44,317 nucleotides of DNA, taken from contig NZ_VDMP01000023.1 of the NCBI RefSeq assembly GCF_006335005.1, positions 196,725 through 241,041 of the forward strand, given 5' to 3'. Below the pieces are notes generated by a model. The model was not told the DNA's origin and searched no databases. It worked only from the letters and a program-made list of their open reading frames with translations. Within the stretch, counting starts at the first letter, position 1; the number at the start of each line of letters is the position of its first letter. The translations under genes and the position numbers were made by a program. This DNA is from Nocardioides albidus (lineage in GTDB: Bacteria; Actinomycetota; Actinomycetes; Propionibacteriales; Nocardioidaceae). Positions 9,049 to 16,710 of this stretch are shown here, piece by piece.

Positions 9049-10416
9049 ATGACGCGCGTGGTGATCGTCGGCGGCGGACCCGGTGGCTACGAGTCGGCCC
9101 TGGTGGCCGCCCAGCTCGGGGCGGAGGTCGTGGTCGTCGACTCCGACGGCCTGGGCGGCTCGGCGGTGCTGACCGACTGCGTGCCGAGCAAGACGCTCAT
9201 CGCCACCGCCGAGGTCATGACCGACTTCGGCGAGGCGGGCGAGCTCGGCATCGACGTCGCGGCGCCGCGGGTCGACCTCGCGCGGGTCAACGCGCGGGTC
9301 AAGGCGCTCGCCCTCGCGCAGTCCGCCGACATCGAGAGCCGCTTGGCCCGCGAGGGTGTGACCGTCGTCCATGGCCGCGGACGCCTCGACGGCCCGTCGC
9401 GCGTGGTCGCGACGGCGACCGACGGCACGGAGACGACGTACGACGCCGACGCGGTGCTCCTCGCGACCGGCGCCGCGCCGCGGGTGCTCGACACGGCCCA
9501 GCCGGACGGCGAGCGGATCCTCACCTGGGAGCAGGTCTACGACCTCGGGGAGATGCCGGAGCACGTGATCGTCGTCGGCTCCGGCGTCACCGGCGCGGAG
9601 TTCGCCAGCGCCTACCAGTCGCTCGGCATCCCGGTGACGCTGGTCTCCTCGCGCGACCGGGTGCTGCCCGGCGAGGACCAGGACGCGGCGCAGGTCCTCG
9701 AGGACGTGCTCACCCGGCGCGGCATGACCGTGCTCTCCCGCTCGCGGATGCAGTCGGTCTCCCGCGACGGCGAGGTCGTCACGGTGACCCTCGCCGACGG
9801 CCGCGAGGTCACCGGATCACACTGCATCCTCGCGCTCGGCTCGGTCCCCAACACGGCGGGGATCGGCCTGGAGTCCGCCGGGGTCACCCTCGACGACGGC
9901 GGCTTCGTCAAGGTCGACCGGGTCTCGCGGACGTCGGCTCCCGGCGTGTACGCCGCCGGCGACTGCACCGGCGTGTTCATGCTCGCCTCCGTCGCCGCCA
10001 TGCAGGGCCGGATCGCCATGGCCCACGTGCTCGGCGACGCCGTCCAGCCGCTCGACCTGGGCGTCGTGGCCTCCAACGTCTTCACCTCCCCGGAGATCGC
10101 GACCGTCGGCGTCACCCAGCAGCAGGTCGACTCCGGCGAGGTGCTCGCCGAGGTCGTGATGCAGCCGCTCGCCACCAACGCCCGCGCCAAGATGCAGGGC
10201 ATCGTCGACGGCTTCGTGAAGCTGTTCGTCGCCCCCGGCTCCCGCAGCCTGCTCGGCGGCGTGGTCGTCGGGCCGCGGGCCTCGGAGCTGATCCACCCCG
10301 TGGCGCTCGCCGTGACCGAGCGGATCACCGCCGATCAGCTCGCGCAGACCTTCACGGTCTACCCCTCTATCAGCGGCTCGATCGCGGAGGCGGCCCGTCG
10401 CCTGCATCGTGCGTGA
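9049..10416 (+). CDS. NAD(P)H-quinone dehydrogenase, LpdA (Rv3303c) type
   Basis: 455-residue flavoprotein of the disulfide oxidoreductase superfamily. FAD motif VVIVGGGPGGYESA, NAD(P) motif VIVVGSGVTGAEFA and second FAD motif VYAAGDCTGV are present. The redox-active pair is lost: the segment reads GGSAVLTDCVPSK, keeping only the second cysteine (Cys44) with Ala39 at the first position, and the C-terminal His-Glu dyad is replaced by TVYPSISGSIAEA. This pattern is that of M. tuberculosis Rv3303c, a quinone reductase without lipoamide dehydrogenase activity. It is thus not a second E3. ATG 9040 is an in-frame alternative start. Confidence 0.88.
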   Translation: MTRVVIVGGGPGGYESALVAAQLGAEVVVVDSDGLGGSAVLTDCVPSKTLIATAEVMTDFGEAGELGIDVAAPRVDLARVNARVKALALAQSADIESRLAREGVTVVHGRGRLDGPSRVVATATDGTETTYDADAVLLATGAAPRVLDTAQPDGERILTWEQVYDLGEMPEHVIVVGSGVTGAEFASAYQSLGIPVTLVSSRDRVLPGEDQDAAQVLEDVLTRRGMTVLSRSRMQSVSRDGEVVTVTLADGREVTGSHCILALGSVPNTAGIGLESAGVTLDDGGFVKVDRVSRTSAPGVYAAGDCTGVFMLASVAAMQGRIAMAHVLGDAVQPLDLGVVASNVFTSPEIATVGVTQQQVDSGEVLAEVVMQPLATNARAKMQGIVDGFVKLFVAPGSRSLLGGVVVGPRASELIHPVALAVTERITADQLAQTFTVYPSISGSIAEAARRLHRA

Positions 10417-10423
10417 CGCCTGA

Positions 10424-10429
10424 GAGAAT
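10424..10429 (+). promoter_or_regulatory. -10-like box before rpiB
   Basis: GAGAAT ends 6 bases before the rpiB ATG, immediately after the stop of the upstream flavoprotein gene. Consistent with a separate leaderless start for the rpiB operon, though the match to TANNNT is weak. Confidence 0.35.
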
Positions 10430-10435
10430 GCGGCC

Positions 10436-10954
10436 ATGCGCGTTCACCTCGGCTGCGACCATGCAGGCCTCGAGCTCAAGTCCCACCTCATCGGCTGGCT
10501 CACCGAGCACGGCTACGAGCCGGTCGACCACGGCCCGTTCGTCTACGACGCGCTCGACGACTACCCGGTCTTCTGCCTGCGCGCCGCCGAGGGCGTCGTC
10601 GCCGACCGCGAGCAGGGCCTCGACAGCCTCGGCGTGGTGATCGGCGGATCCGGCAACGGCGAGCAGATCGCCGCCAACAAGGTCAAGGGCGTCCGCGCGG
10701 CGCTCGCGTGGTCGGAGGAGACCGCCACGCTCGCTCGCGAGCACAACGACGCCTGGGTGGTCGCCGTGGGCGGCCGGATGCACACCCTCGACGAGATGAC
10801 CCGTCTCGTGGAGGTCTTCCTGGCCACGCCGTTCCCCGGCGACGAGCGCCACGTGCGCCGCATCGGCCAGATGGCGTCGTACGAGTCGACGGGGGAGCTG
10901 CCGTCCCTGCCGGCCTCCGCTGTCGATCGCGGGCAGCTCGGCCACGAGGCCTGA
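10436..10954 (+). CDS. rpiB: Ribose-5-phosphate isomerase B
   Basis: 172 residues interconverting ribose 5-phosphate and ribulose 5-phosphate in the non-oxidative pentose phosphate pathway. The N-terminal MRVHLGCDHAGLELK contains the conserved Asp-His pair, and GVVIGGSGNGEQIAANKVKG forms the phosphate/anion-binding loop with the catalytic base region. AREHNDAWVVAVGGRMH matches the family closely. The stop overlaps the Nei-type glycosylase start (TGATG). In M. tuberculosis rpiB (Rv2465c), a Nei glycosylase (Rv2464c) and tig (Rv2462c) are also adjacent. Confidence 0.94.
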   Translation: MRVHLGCDHAGLELKSHLIGWLTEHGYEPVDHGPFVYDALDDYPVFCLRAAEGVVADREQGLDSLGVVIGGSGNGEQIAANKVKGVRAALAWSEETATLAREHNDAWVVAVGGRMHTLDEMTRLVEVFLATPFPGDERHVRRIGQMASYESTGELPSLPASAVDRGQLGHEA

Positions 10955-11838
10955 TGCCCGAGGGGCACACCCTCCACCGCCTCGCCGGTGAGCTCACCGC
11001 CGTCTTCGGGGGCGACCGCGTGCGCGTCGGCAGCCCCCAGGGCCGATTCGAGGAGTCCGCGGCACGGCTCGACGGGTCCCGGCTCGTCGATGCCGACGCC
11101 TGGGGCAAGCAGCTCTTCGTCCGGTTCGAGAGTGACCGCTTCGTGCACGTCCACCTCGGCCTCTACGGCACCTTCGTCGTCCACGACGACCTCTCCGGTC
11201 TCCCCGACGGGGAGGTGCCGGAGCCGGTGGGGCAGGGGCGGCTGCGCCTGGTCCGCCCCGCCACACCGAGCCGAGCCCCGGCGTACGCCGACCTGCGGGG
11301 CGCCACCCGCTGCGCGCTGGTCACCGCTGCCGAGCGCGACGCGGTGCTGGCGCGGATCGGACCCGACCCGCTGCGCGACGATGCCGACCCGGAGCGGGCC
11401 TGGGCGCGGATCAGCCGCAGCAGCGCCCCGATCGGCACCCTGCTGATGGACCAGTCGGTGCTCGCCGGCGTCGGCAACGTCTATCGCGCCGAAGTCCTGT
11501 TCCGCCACCGCATCCACCCGCTGCGACCCGGTCGCGCGCTTCGCCGCACGCAATGGCGCGCGATCTGGGACGATCTGGTCGTGCTGATGCGGGAGGGCGT
11601 ACGGACCGGGCGGATCGACACCGTCCGGACCGAGCACACCCCGGAGGCCATGGGCCGGCCGCCGCGCGTCGACGACCACGGCGGCGAGGTCTACGTCTAC
11701 CGCCGGACCGGCCAGGCCTGTCATGTCTGCGGCGCCAAGGTCCGCACGCAGGTCCTGGGCGGTCGCAACCTGTTCTGGTGCGCGCGCTGCCAGCCCACCC
11801 CTCGTACGACGGCCAGCCGGTCCCGGGCGGGCCGGTGA
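10954..11838 (+). CDS. nei: Fpg/Nei-family DNA glycosylase (endonuclease VIII type)
   Basis: 294 residues. Begins MPEGHTLHRLA, with the catalytic Pro2-Glu3 pair; the PEGHT form is typical of actinobacterial Nei rather than Fpg (PELPE). SVLAGVGNVYRAEVLF is the helix-two-turn-helix that grips DNA, and a C-terminal zinc finger CHVCGAKVRT...FWCARC (four cysteines) is intact. It excises oxidised bases, mainly pyrimidines, and nicks the abasic site by beta/delta elimination in base excision repair. ATG 10954 overlaps the rpiB stop, and its own stop overlaps the phosphatase start, so the three genes form one operon. Confidence 0.92.
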   Translation: MPEGHTLHRLAGELTAVFGGDRVRVGSPQGRFEESAARLDGSRLVDADAWGKQLFVRFESDRFVHVHLGLYGTFVVHDDLSGLPDGEVPEPVGQGRLRLVRPATPSRAPAYADLRGATRCALVTAAERDAVLARIGPDPLRDDADPERAWARISRSSAPIGTLLMDQSVLAGVGNVYRAEVLFRHRIHPLRPGRALRRTQWRAIWDDLVVLMREGVRTGRIDTVRTEHTPEAMGRPPRVDDHGGEVYVYRRTGQACHVCGAKVRTQVLGGRNLFWCARCQPTPRTTASRSRAGR

Positions 11839-12884
11839 TCGCCGCGGGACGCCGGTGGGCGCTGACCGACACCGGGATCGCGGTCGCGTTGGGCGTCTTC
11901 GCGGCCGCGGTGCTCGTCGGCATCTGGTTCCAGCCCGCGGACGTGCCGATCAACCTCATCTTCCTCCCGCTGGTGCTCGGGATCCTGTTCCTCAGCAGTC
12001 GCGTGCTGCCGGTCTTCGCCGGCTACATCCTGCTGACACTCACCATCGCCGGCATGCTGCAGGAGGAGTACACGCCGCGCGTCGCCACAGCCCTCGGCGT
12101 GATGGCGACGGTCTCGGTCCTCGTGATCGTGCTGTCACTGCGTCGCGGCCAGCTCGGCGTGGGCGCGATGCGCGGACAGTCCATGCTCGTCGACCTGCGC
12201 GACCGCATCCTCGCCCAGGGCGAGATCCCGCCGCTGCCGAAGGGCTGGCTCGTGGAGTCGGCGCTGTCGTCGGCCGGCGGCTCGCCGTTCGCCGGCGACT
12301 TCATCGTCGTCACCGCGCGCGAGTGGGGCCGGCGGGTCGAGCTGGTCGTCGTCGACGTCTCGGGCAAGGGAGAGGCGGCCGGCACCCGGGCCCTCCAGCT
12401 CTCCGGCGCGATGGGCGGGCTGGTCGCGGCCCTGCCTCCGCAGCAGTTCTTCCCCGCGGCCAACGACTACCTCCTGCAGCGGGCCTGGGAGGAGGGCTTC
12501 GCGACAGCGGTCCACGTCTCGGTCGACCTCGACACCGGCGAGTTCGAGCTCCGCTCGGCGGGGCACCCGCCGGCCGTGCAGCGCGAGGCGGGCTCGGGAC
12601 GGTGGCGTCCGCTGCGCCCCGACGGCCCGGTCCTGGGCATCGTCGAGGACGCGGAGTTCACCTGCCACCGGGGGCGCCTCGCGCCCGGTGACAGCCTGCT
12701 GCTCTACACCGACGGCATGGTCGAGGAGCCGCGCCGCGACATCGACATCGGCATCGACCACATGATGGGTCAGGCCGAGTCGCTGCTGCGCGGCTCGTGG
12801 GACGGCCTGGCCCGGCGTCTGGTCGCCGCGGTGGGCTCGCCGGACGACGACCGTGCGCTGCTGGTGGTCCACCGGCGGCCCTGA
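11835..12884 (+). CDS. Membrane PP2C/SpoIIE-type serine/threonine phosphatase
   Basis: 349 residues: about four N-terminal membrane segments (roughly residues 12-30, 37-54, 57-75, 82-102) followed by a cytoplasmic phosphatase domain of the SpoIIE/RsbU class. Metal-binding and family motifs: GDFIVVTA, VVVDVSGKGEAAGTRAL, FATAVHVSVDLDTGEFELRSAGHPP and LLYTDGMVEEPR. Such enzymes dephosphorylate anti-anti-sigma factors or similar partners, but no partner gene lies nearby. GTG 11835 overlaps the glycosylase stop (GTGA). Co-transcription with DNA repair suggests stress signalling, which is inference. Confidence 0.87.
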   Translation: MIAAGRRWALTDTGIAVALGVFAAAVLVGIWFQPADVPINLIFLPLVLGILFLSSRVLPVFAGYILLTLTIAGMLQEEYTPRVATALGVMATVSVLVIVLSLRRGQLGVGAMRGQSMLVDLRDRILAQGEIPPLPKGWLVESALSSAGGSPFAGDFIVVTAREWGRRVELVVVDVSGKGEAAGTRALQLSGAMGGLVAALPPQQFFPAANDYLLQRAWEEGFATAVHVSVDLDTGEFELRSAGHPPAVQREAGSGRWRPLRPDGPVLGIVEDAEFTCHRGRLAPGDSLLLYTDGMVEEPRRDIDIGIDHMMGQAESLLRGSWDGLARRLVAAVGSPDDDRALLVVHRRP

Positions 12885-12983
12885 GTTGGGGTCGGCGCCC
12901 GGGGGTGTGGCACGATTGCGCGTGCTCGTGGGCGAAGCCCGGGGGGCCTTCCGGGGGTCCACGGGGGCGGAGCCTCCGTGTGT

Positions 12984-13054
12984 GGGGATGTAGCTCAATG
13001 GTAGAGCCTCAGTCTTCCAAACTGATTACGCGGGTTCGATTCCCGTCATCCCCT
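12984..13054 (+). tRNA. tRNA-Gly (anticodon TCC)
   Basis: Cloverleaf of 71 bases: acceptor stem GGGGATG (12984-12990) / CATCCCC (13047-13053) with discriminator T; D arm TAGCTCAATGGTAGAGC; anticodon stem TCAGT / ACTGA around loop CTTCCAA, anticodon TCC; T arm CGGGTTCGATTCCCG. CCA is not encoded. It reads GGA codons (and GGG by wobble). Confidence 0.95.
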
Positions 13055-13093
13055 CGAAGTGCGGCTCGACAGCCGGATCGTCGGCCCGCGCCG

Positions 13094-13166
13094 CGGGGCG
13101 TAGCGTAGTGGCTAGCGCGCCTGCTTTGGGAGCAGGAGACCGCAGGTTCGAGTCCTGTCGCCCCGA
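13094..13166 (+). tRNA. tRNA-Pro (anticodon TGG)
   Basis: Cloverleaf of 73 bases: acceptor CGGGGCG (13094-13100) / CGCCCCG (13159-13165), discriminator A; D arm TAGCGTAGTGGCTAGCGC; anticodon stem CCTGC / GCAGG around loop TTTGGGA, anticodon TGG; T arm CAGGTTCGAGTCCTG. CCA is not encoded. Lies 39 bases after tRNA-Gly and ends 66 bases before trigger factor; probably one transcript for the two tRNAs. Confidence 0.95.
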
Positions 13167-13232
13167 CAGATCGCCCCGATCGGCGGGCCGCTGCGGCCCG
13201 TGCACCATCCCCTGACCAGTAGGAGAACACCT

Positions 13233-14621
13233 GTGAAGAGCGCCGTCGAGACCTTGAGCCCGACCCGGGCCAAGCTGACCGTCGAGGTGCCCTTCGAGGA
13301 GCTCAAGCCGAGCCTCGACGCGGCGTACCAGAAGATCGCCAAGCAGATCAACGTCCCCGGCTTCCGCCGCGGCAAGGTCCCGCCCCAGGTCATCGACCGC
13401 CAGGTCGGCCGCGGCGTGGTCCTCGACGAGGCCGTCAACGACGTCCTGCCGAAGGCCTACATCGAGGCGCTCCAGGAGAACAACCTCACCCCGCTCGCCC
13501 AGCCCGAGATCGAGGTGACGAAGTTCGAGGACAACGACGGCCTCGAGTTCACCGCCGAGGTCGACGTCAAGCCCGAGTTCGAGGTTCCCGCCTACGACGG
13601 CATCGAGGCCAGCGTCGAGGACCTCGAGGTCTCCGACGAGGACGTCGCCGAGCAGGTCGACGCGCTGCGTGAGCGCTTCGGCACCCTCATCGACGTCGAG
13701 CGCGCCGCCCAGGACGGCGACTTCGTCGTGATCGACCTCGTGGCCACCAAGGACGGCGAGGTCGTCGACGGCGCCGAGATCTCCGGCTTCTCCTACAAGG
13801 TCGGCAACGGCGGCATGATCGAGGGGCTCGACGAGGCCCTGGTCGGCACGTCCGTCGGCGAGGAGAAGACCTTCACCACCCAGCTCGTCAGCGGCGACCT
13901 CGTCGGCCAGGACGTCGACGTCCGGGTGAGCATCCTGCAGGTCCAGGAGCAGGAGCTCCCCGAGCTCGACGACGAGTTCGCCCAGGACGCCTCCGAGTTC
14001 GACACCCTCGACGAGCTGCGCGCGGACGTGCGCGAGCGCCTCACCCGAGGCAAGCGCCTCGAGCAGGCCGCCTCCGCCCGCGACGCCGTCCTCGAGGCGC
14101 TGCTGGAGAAGGTCGAGATCCCGCTCCCCGAGACGATGGTCACCGAGGAGCTCAACGCTCGCCGGGCCAACCTCGAGCAGCAGCTCCAGTACGCCGGCAT
14201 GACCCTCGAGAAGTACCTCGAGGACGAGAAGCAGACCCAGGACGAGTTCGAGGCCGACCTCGAGCGCCGGGTCCGTGACGCCGTCGCCGCGCAGTTCCTC
14301 CTCGACGAGATCGCCGAGAAGGAGGAGATGGGCGTCGACCAGGCCGAGATGACCCAGCACATGATCCGCCGCGCCCAGCAGTCCGGCCAGGACCCGCAGG
14401 AGTTCGTGAACCACATGTTCGAGCACAACCACGTGCCCGAGCTGATCCAGGAGATCCGTCGCGGCAAGGCGCTCCAGCTCCTCGTCGAGGGTGCGACCGT
14501 CAAGGACGCCTCCGGCAACGTCGTCGAGCTGAAGAACCTGCAGGCCGACGGCACCATCGGCGAGCCCGCCGAGGAGCCCGAGGAGGCTGCCGAGGAGACC
14601 GAGGCCCCGGCCGAGGCCTGA
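13233..14621 (+). CDS. tig: Trigger factor, ribosome-associated chaperone
   Basis: 462 residues. N-terminal ribosome-binding domain (1 to about 115) carries the signature NVPGFRRGKVPPQVI; a peptidyl-prolyl isomerase FKBP-like domain follows at about 150-235 (GDFVVIDLVATKDGEVV...GFSYKVGNGGMIEGLDEAL); the helical C-terminal chaperone domain runs to about 430, ending in an acidic tail rich in Glu and Ala. It binds near the ribosomal exit tunnel and folds nascent chains. GTG 13233 is chosen because AGGAGAA lies 5-11 bases upstream and VKSAVETLSPTRAKL is the normal N-terminus. A strong terminator follows, separating it from the next locus. Confidence 0.96.
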   Translation: MKSAVETLSPTRAKLTVEVPFEELKPSLDAAYQKIAKQINVPGFRRGKVPPQVIDRQVGRGVVLDEAVNDVLPKAYIEALQENNLTPLAQPEIEVTKFEDNDGLEFTAEVDVKPEFEVPAYDGIEASVEDLEVSDEDVAEQVDALRERFGTLIDVERAAQDGDFVVIDLVATKDGEVVDGAEISGFSYKVGNGGMIEGLDEALVGTSVGEEKTFTTQLVSGDLVGQDVDVRVSILQVQEQELPELDDEFAQDASEFDTLDELRADVRERLTRGKRLEQAASARDAVLEALLEKVEIPLPETMVTEELNARRANLEQQLQYAGMTLEKYLEDEKQTQDEFEADLERRVRDAVAAQFLLDEIAEKEEMGVDQAEMTQHMIRRAQQSGQDPQEFVNHMFEHNHVPELIQEIRRGKALQLLVEGATVKDASGNVVELKNLQADGTIGEPAEEPEEAAEETEAPAEA

Positions 14622-14636
14622 CCTCATCGCTGCACC

Positions 14637-14675
14637 ACGGCGGCCCCTCGACTCACGGAGTCGGGGGGCCGCCGT
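14637..14675 (+). terminator. Intrinsic terminator after tig
   Basis: An 18-bp stem with one G-T wobble: 14637-14654 pairs with 14658-14675 around a three-base loop ACG. GC-rich, without a T tract. It begins 16 bases after the tig stop. Confidence 0.85.
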
Positions 14676-14698
14676 CGTCTGCGCCCTGCGCGCCCACC

Positions 14699-14732
14699 GA
14701 TGTCACGGGGACCCGTGACATCACCGTGACCG
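14699..14732 (+). promoter_or_regulatory. SARP-like direct repeats, site A (anchored surface protein)
   Basis: GTGAC at 14715 and 14726 are exactly 11 bp apart. Upstream is GATGTCAC (14699-14706), which makes a 20-bp palindrome with the first repeat (TGTCACGGG / CCCGTGACA, 14701-14720). GATGTCAC recurs at two of the other three sites in this locus. A possible -10 (CACACT, 14752-14757) lies 19 bases after the second heptamer. Confidence 0.55.
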
Positions 14733-14797
14733 TGGCGGGGCGAGGTCTCCCCACACTCATGGAGTCTCCCCGTTGCTCCCCATCCGAAGGGACTCTC

Positions 14798-15502
14798 ATG
14801 AAGCTGAAGACCTGTGCCGCCGGTGCGGCGGCCCTCGCCCTCGTCGCGCTCGCCGGCCCGGCCAGCGCCGCCACCGACCACCTGCCGGCCGGGGCGGGCG
14901 ACTTCTCCACGGCGCCTCTGCCGCCGGACGGAAGTCCCCAGATCCTGCACACCGGTGACACCGGCCTCGCGCCCTGGTCGGTCACCGGATCCGTGGACTA
15001 CGCGACGTCGGCCACCTACCCGCTGCCGAGCGGCGACACGACCGGCTACGCCGTCGACCTCAACGGCGACGCCCCGGGCCAGCTCTCGATCGCCCTCCAG
15101 TCGACGACCGCCGGCAGCTGGTACCAGGTGTCGTTCGACTACGAGGAGAACTCCTGCGAGACCGACCCCGGCCCGAACACCATGGAGGTCCTGGCCGGCC
15201 CGCTCGGCAACGAGCAGAACCTGGGATCCCTGTCGTACGGCGGCGGCCTGACCTGGCAGCACACCGCGGACAACCAGTTCCGGTTCCAGGCCCAGGGCAA
15301 CGCCGAGACGATCGCGCTGAGGTCCACGACTCCGGGCCCCTGCGGCATCGTCGTCACCAACGTGGCGGTCACCGACACCACCGCGCCCGAGGTCCCGGTT
15401 CCCGCGATGGACACCGCCGTGGCCGCGACCGGTGCCGTCGTCGCGACCGCTCTCGGCCTCGGCGCCTGGCTGCTGCGCCGACGCCGTTCGGCGACCGCCT
15501 GA
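14798..15502 (+). CDS. Secreted DUF642/choice-of-anchor-type protein with C-terminal membrane anchor
   Basis: 234 residues: signal peptide 1-24 (cleavage after PASA), a beta-sandwich domain with VTGSVDY, GYAVDLNGDAPGQLSIAL and YQVSFDYEENSC, resembling choice-of-anchor/DUF642 carbohydrate-associated domains, and a tripartite C-terminus: proline motif VPVP (199-202), hydrophobic segment (about 205-226) and RRRR (227-230). The tail resembles the PEP-CTERM class of exosortase sorting signals more than an LPXTG signal. Two in-frame upstream starts exist (14759 ATG, 14726 GTG); 14798 is preferred because AAGGGA precedes it and a signal peptide begins there. First gene of the exosortase-linked locus. 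Confidence 0.8.
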   Translation: MKLKTCAAGAAALALVALAGPASAATDHLPAGAGDFSTAPLPPDGSPQILHTGDTGLAPWSVTGSVDYATSATYPLPSGDTTGYAVDLNGDAPGQLSIALQSTTAGSWYQVSFDYEENSCETDPGPNTMEVLAGPLGNEQNLGSLSYGGGLTWQHTADNQFRFQAQGNAETIALRSTTPGPCGIVVTNVAVTDTTAPEVPVPAMDTAVAATGAVVATALGLGAWLLRRRRSATA

Positions 15503-15531
15503 GTCGGCAGCTCCCGGTCCGGAGGCCCGTG

Positions 15532-16626
15532 ATGCTGGGGCGGATCGCAGTGGTGGTCGGGACGCGTCCCGAGATCATCAAGCTGGCACCGGTCGTCCAC
15601 GAGCTCGGCGCCCAGGCGCTGCTGGTCCACTCCGGCCAGCACTGGGACCGTGAGCTGAGCGGCGCCTTCTTCGACGAGGCCGGCATCGGTGCCCCGGAGG
15701 TCACCCTCCGGGGCATCGGCGGCCAGGACCGGGCCCGCCAGATCGGCGGCATGGTCACCGCCCTCGCGGAGGCGCTCGAGGCGGCGCGACCCGACGCGGT
15801 CGTCGTCCAGGGCGACACCAACACGACCTCCGCCGCGGCGCAGTGCGCCAGCTACCTCGGGCTGCCGCTCGTGCACGTCGAGGCCGGTCTGCGCTCCTTC
15901 GACCGCGCGATGCCGGAGGAGCTGAACCGGCTCGTGGTGGGCGCGCTCGCCGACCTGCACTGTGCGGCGACCCCGACGAACGTGGACAACCTGGTTCGCG
16001 AGGGGGTGCCGGCATCGCGGATCCGGCTCACGGGCAACACCATCGTCGAGGCGACCGAGCGGTCCCTGCGTGCGGTGACGGGCCGGGTGGGGCTGCCCCG
16101 TCACCGCACGTTCGTCCTCGCGACGATCCATCGCCCCGAGAACACCGACGATCCCGTCCGGCTCGCCGCGATCCTCGACGAGCTCGGACGCCTCCCGGCC
16201 CCGGTCGTGATGCCGCTGCATCCCCGGACCCGTGCGTGCGTGGAGCGCTTCGGGATGGGCCACCTCCTCGACCCGCTGGAGGTCGTCGCCCCCATCGGCC
16301 ACGAGGAGTTCCTCGGCCTCGCGAGCCACGCGGCCCTGCTGGTCTCCGACTCCGGCGGGGTCCAGGAGGAGTGCACGGTGCTGAAGAAGCCGCTGATCGT
16401 GGTCCGCAACTCGACGGAGCGACCCGAGTCGGTCGAGGCCGGGTTCGCGCACCTGGTCCGGCCCGGGCCCGCCATCGGCGCGCTGGGACGCCGGCTGCTC
16501 GCCGACCGCGACCTGCCGCACCGGCTGCGCGGCGTCCCGTCCCCGTACGGCGACGGCTCGGCCGCCCGGGCGATCGTCGCCGCGACCCGGGAGCTCGTCG
16601 GCTCCCTGCGCCGGCAACCCGCCTGA
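15532..16626 (+). CDS. wecB: Non-hydrolysing UDP-N-acetylglucosamine 2-epimerase
   Basis: 364 residues interconverting UDP-GlcNAc and UDP-ManNAc in the cytoplasm, supplying ManNAc (or its derivatives) for a surface glycopolymer. Motifs: GTRPEIIKLAPVVHEL at the N-terminus, VVQGDTNTT, HVEAGLRSFDRAMPEELNR with the catalytic acidic residues and His, TIHRPENT, and SDSGGVQEE for nucleotide binding. ATG 15532 has GGAGG 7-11 bases upstream; a GTG three bases earlier is a poorer fit. It lies 29 bases after the anchored-protein stop and should be cotranscribed with it. Consistent with polymer synthesis by the neighbouring LtaS-like and GT2 proteins. Confidence 0.92.
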   Translation: MLGRIAVVVGTRPEIIKLAPVVHELGAQALLVHSGQHWDRELSGAFFDEAGIGAPEVTLRGIGGQDRARQIGGMVTALAEALEAARPDAVVVQGDTNTTSAAAQCASYLGLPLVHVEAGLRSFDRAMPEELNRLVVGALADLHCAATPTNVDNLVREGVPASRIRLTGNTIVEATERSLRAVTGRVGLPRHRTFVLATIHRPENTDDPVRLAAILDELGRLPAPVVMPLHPRTRACVERFGMGHLLDPLEVVAPIGHEEFLGLASHAALLVSDSGGVQEECTVLKKPLIVVRNSTERPESVEAGFAHLVRPGPAIGALGRRLLADRDLPHRLRGVPSPYGDGSAARAIVAATRELVGSLRRQPA

Positions 16627-16649
16627 CCACGTGCGCCCGGGTCGGCCGC

Positions 16650-16678
16650 GTGACCGCGGCGTGACGCCGGTGTGATCG
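16650..16678 (+). promoter_or_regulatory. SARP-like direct repeats, site B (LtaS-like gene)
   Basis: Three heptamers at perfect 11-bp spacing: GTGACCG (16650), GTGACGC (16661), GTGATCG (16672). They lie in the gap between the epimerase stop and the LtaS-like ATG at 16711, so the LtaS-like gene has its own regulated start. A weak -10-like ATGGAT (16695-16700) follows 16 bases after the third repeat. Confidence 0.6.
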
Positions 16679-16710
16679 CCGGAGCCGGCCCGGGATGGAT
16701 CGTCGAGACC

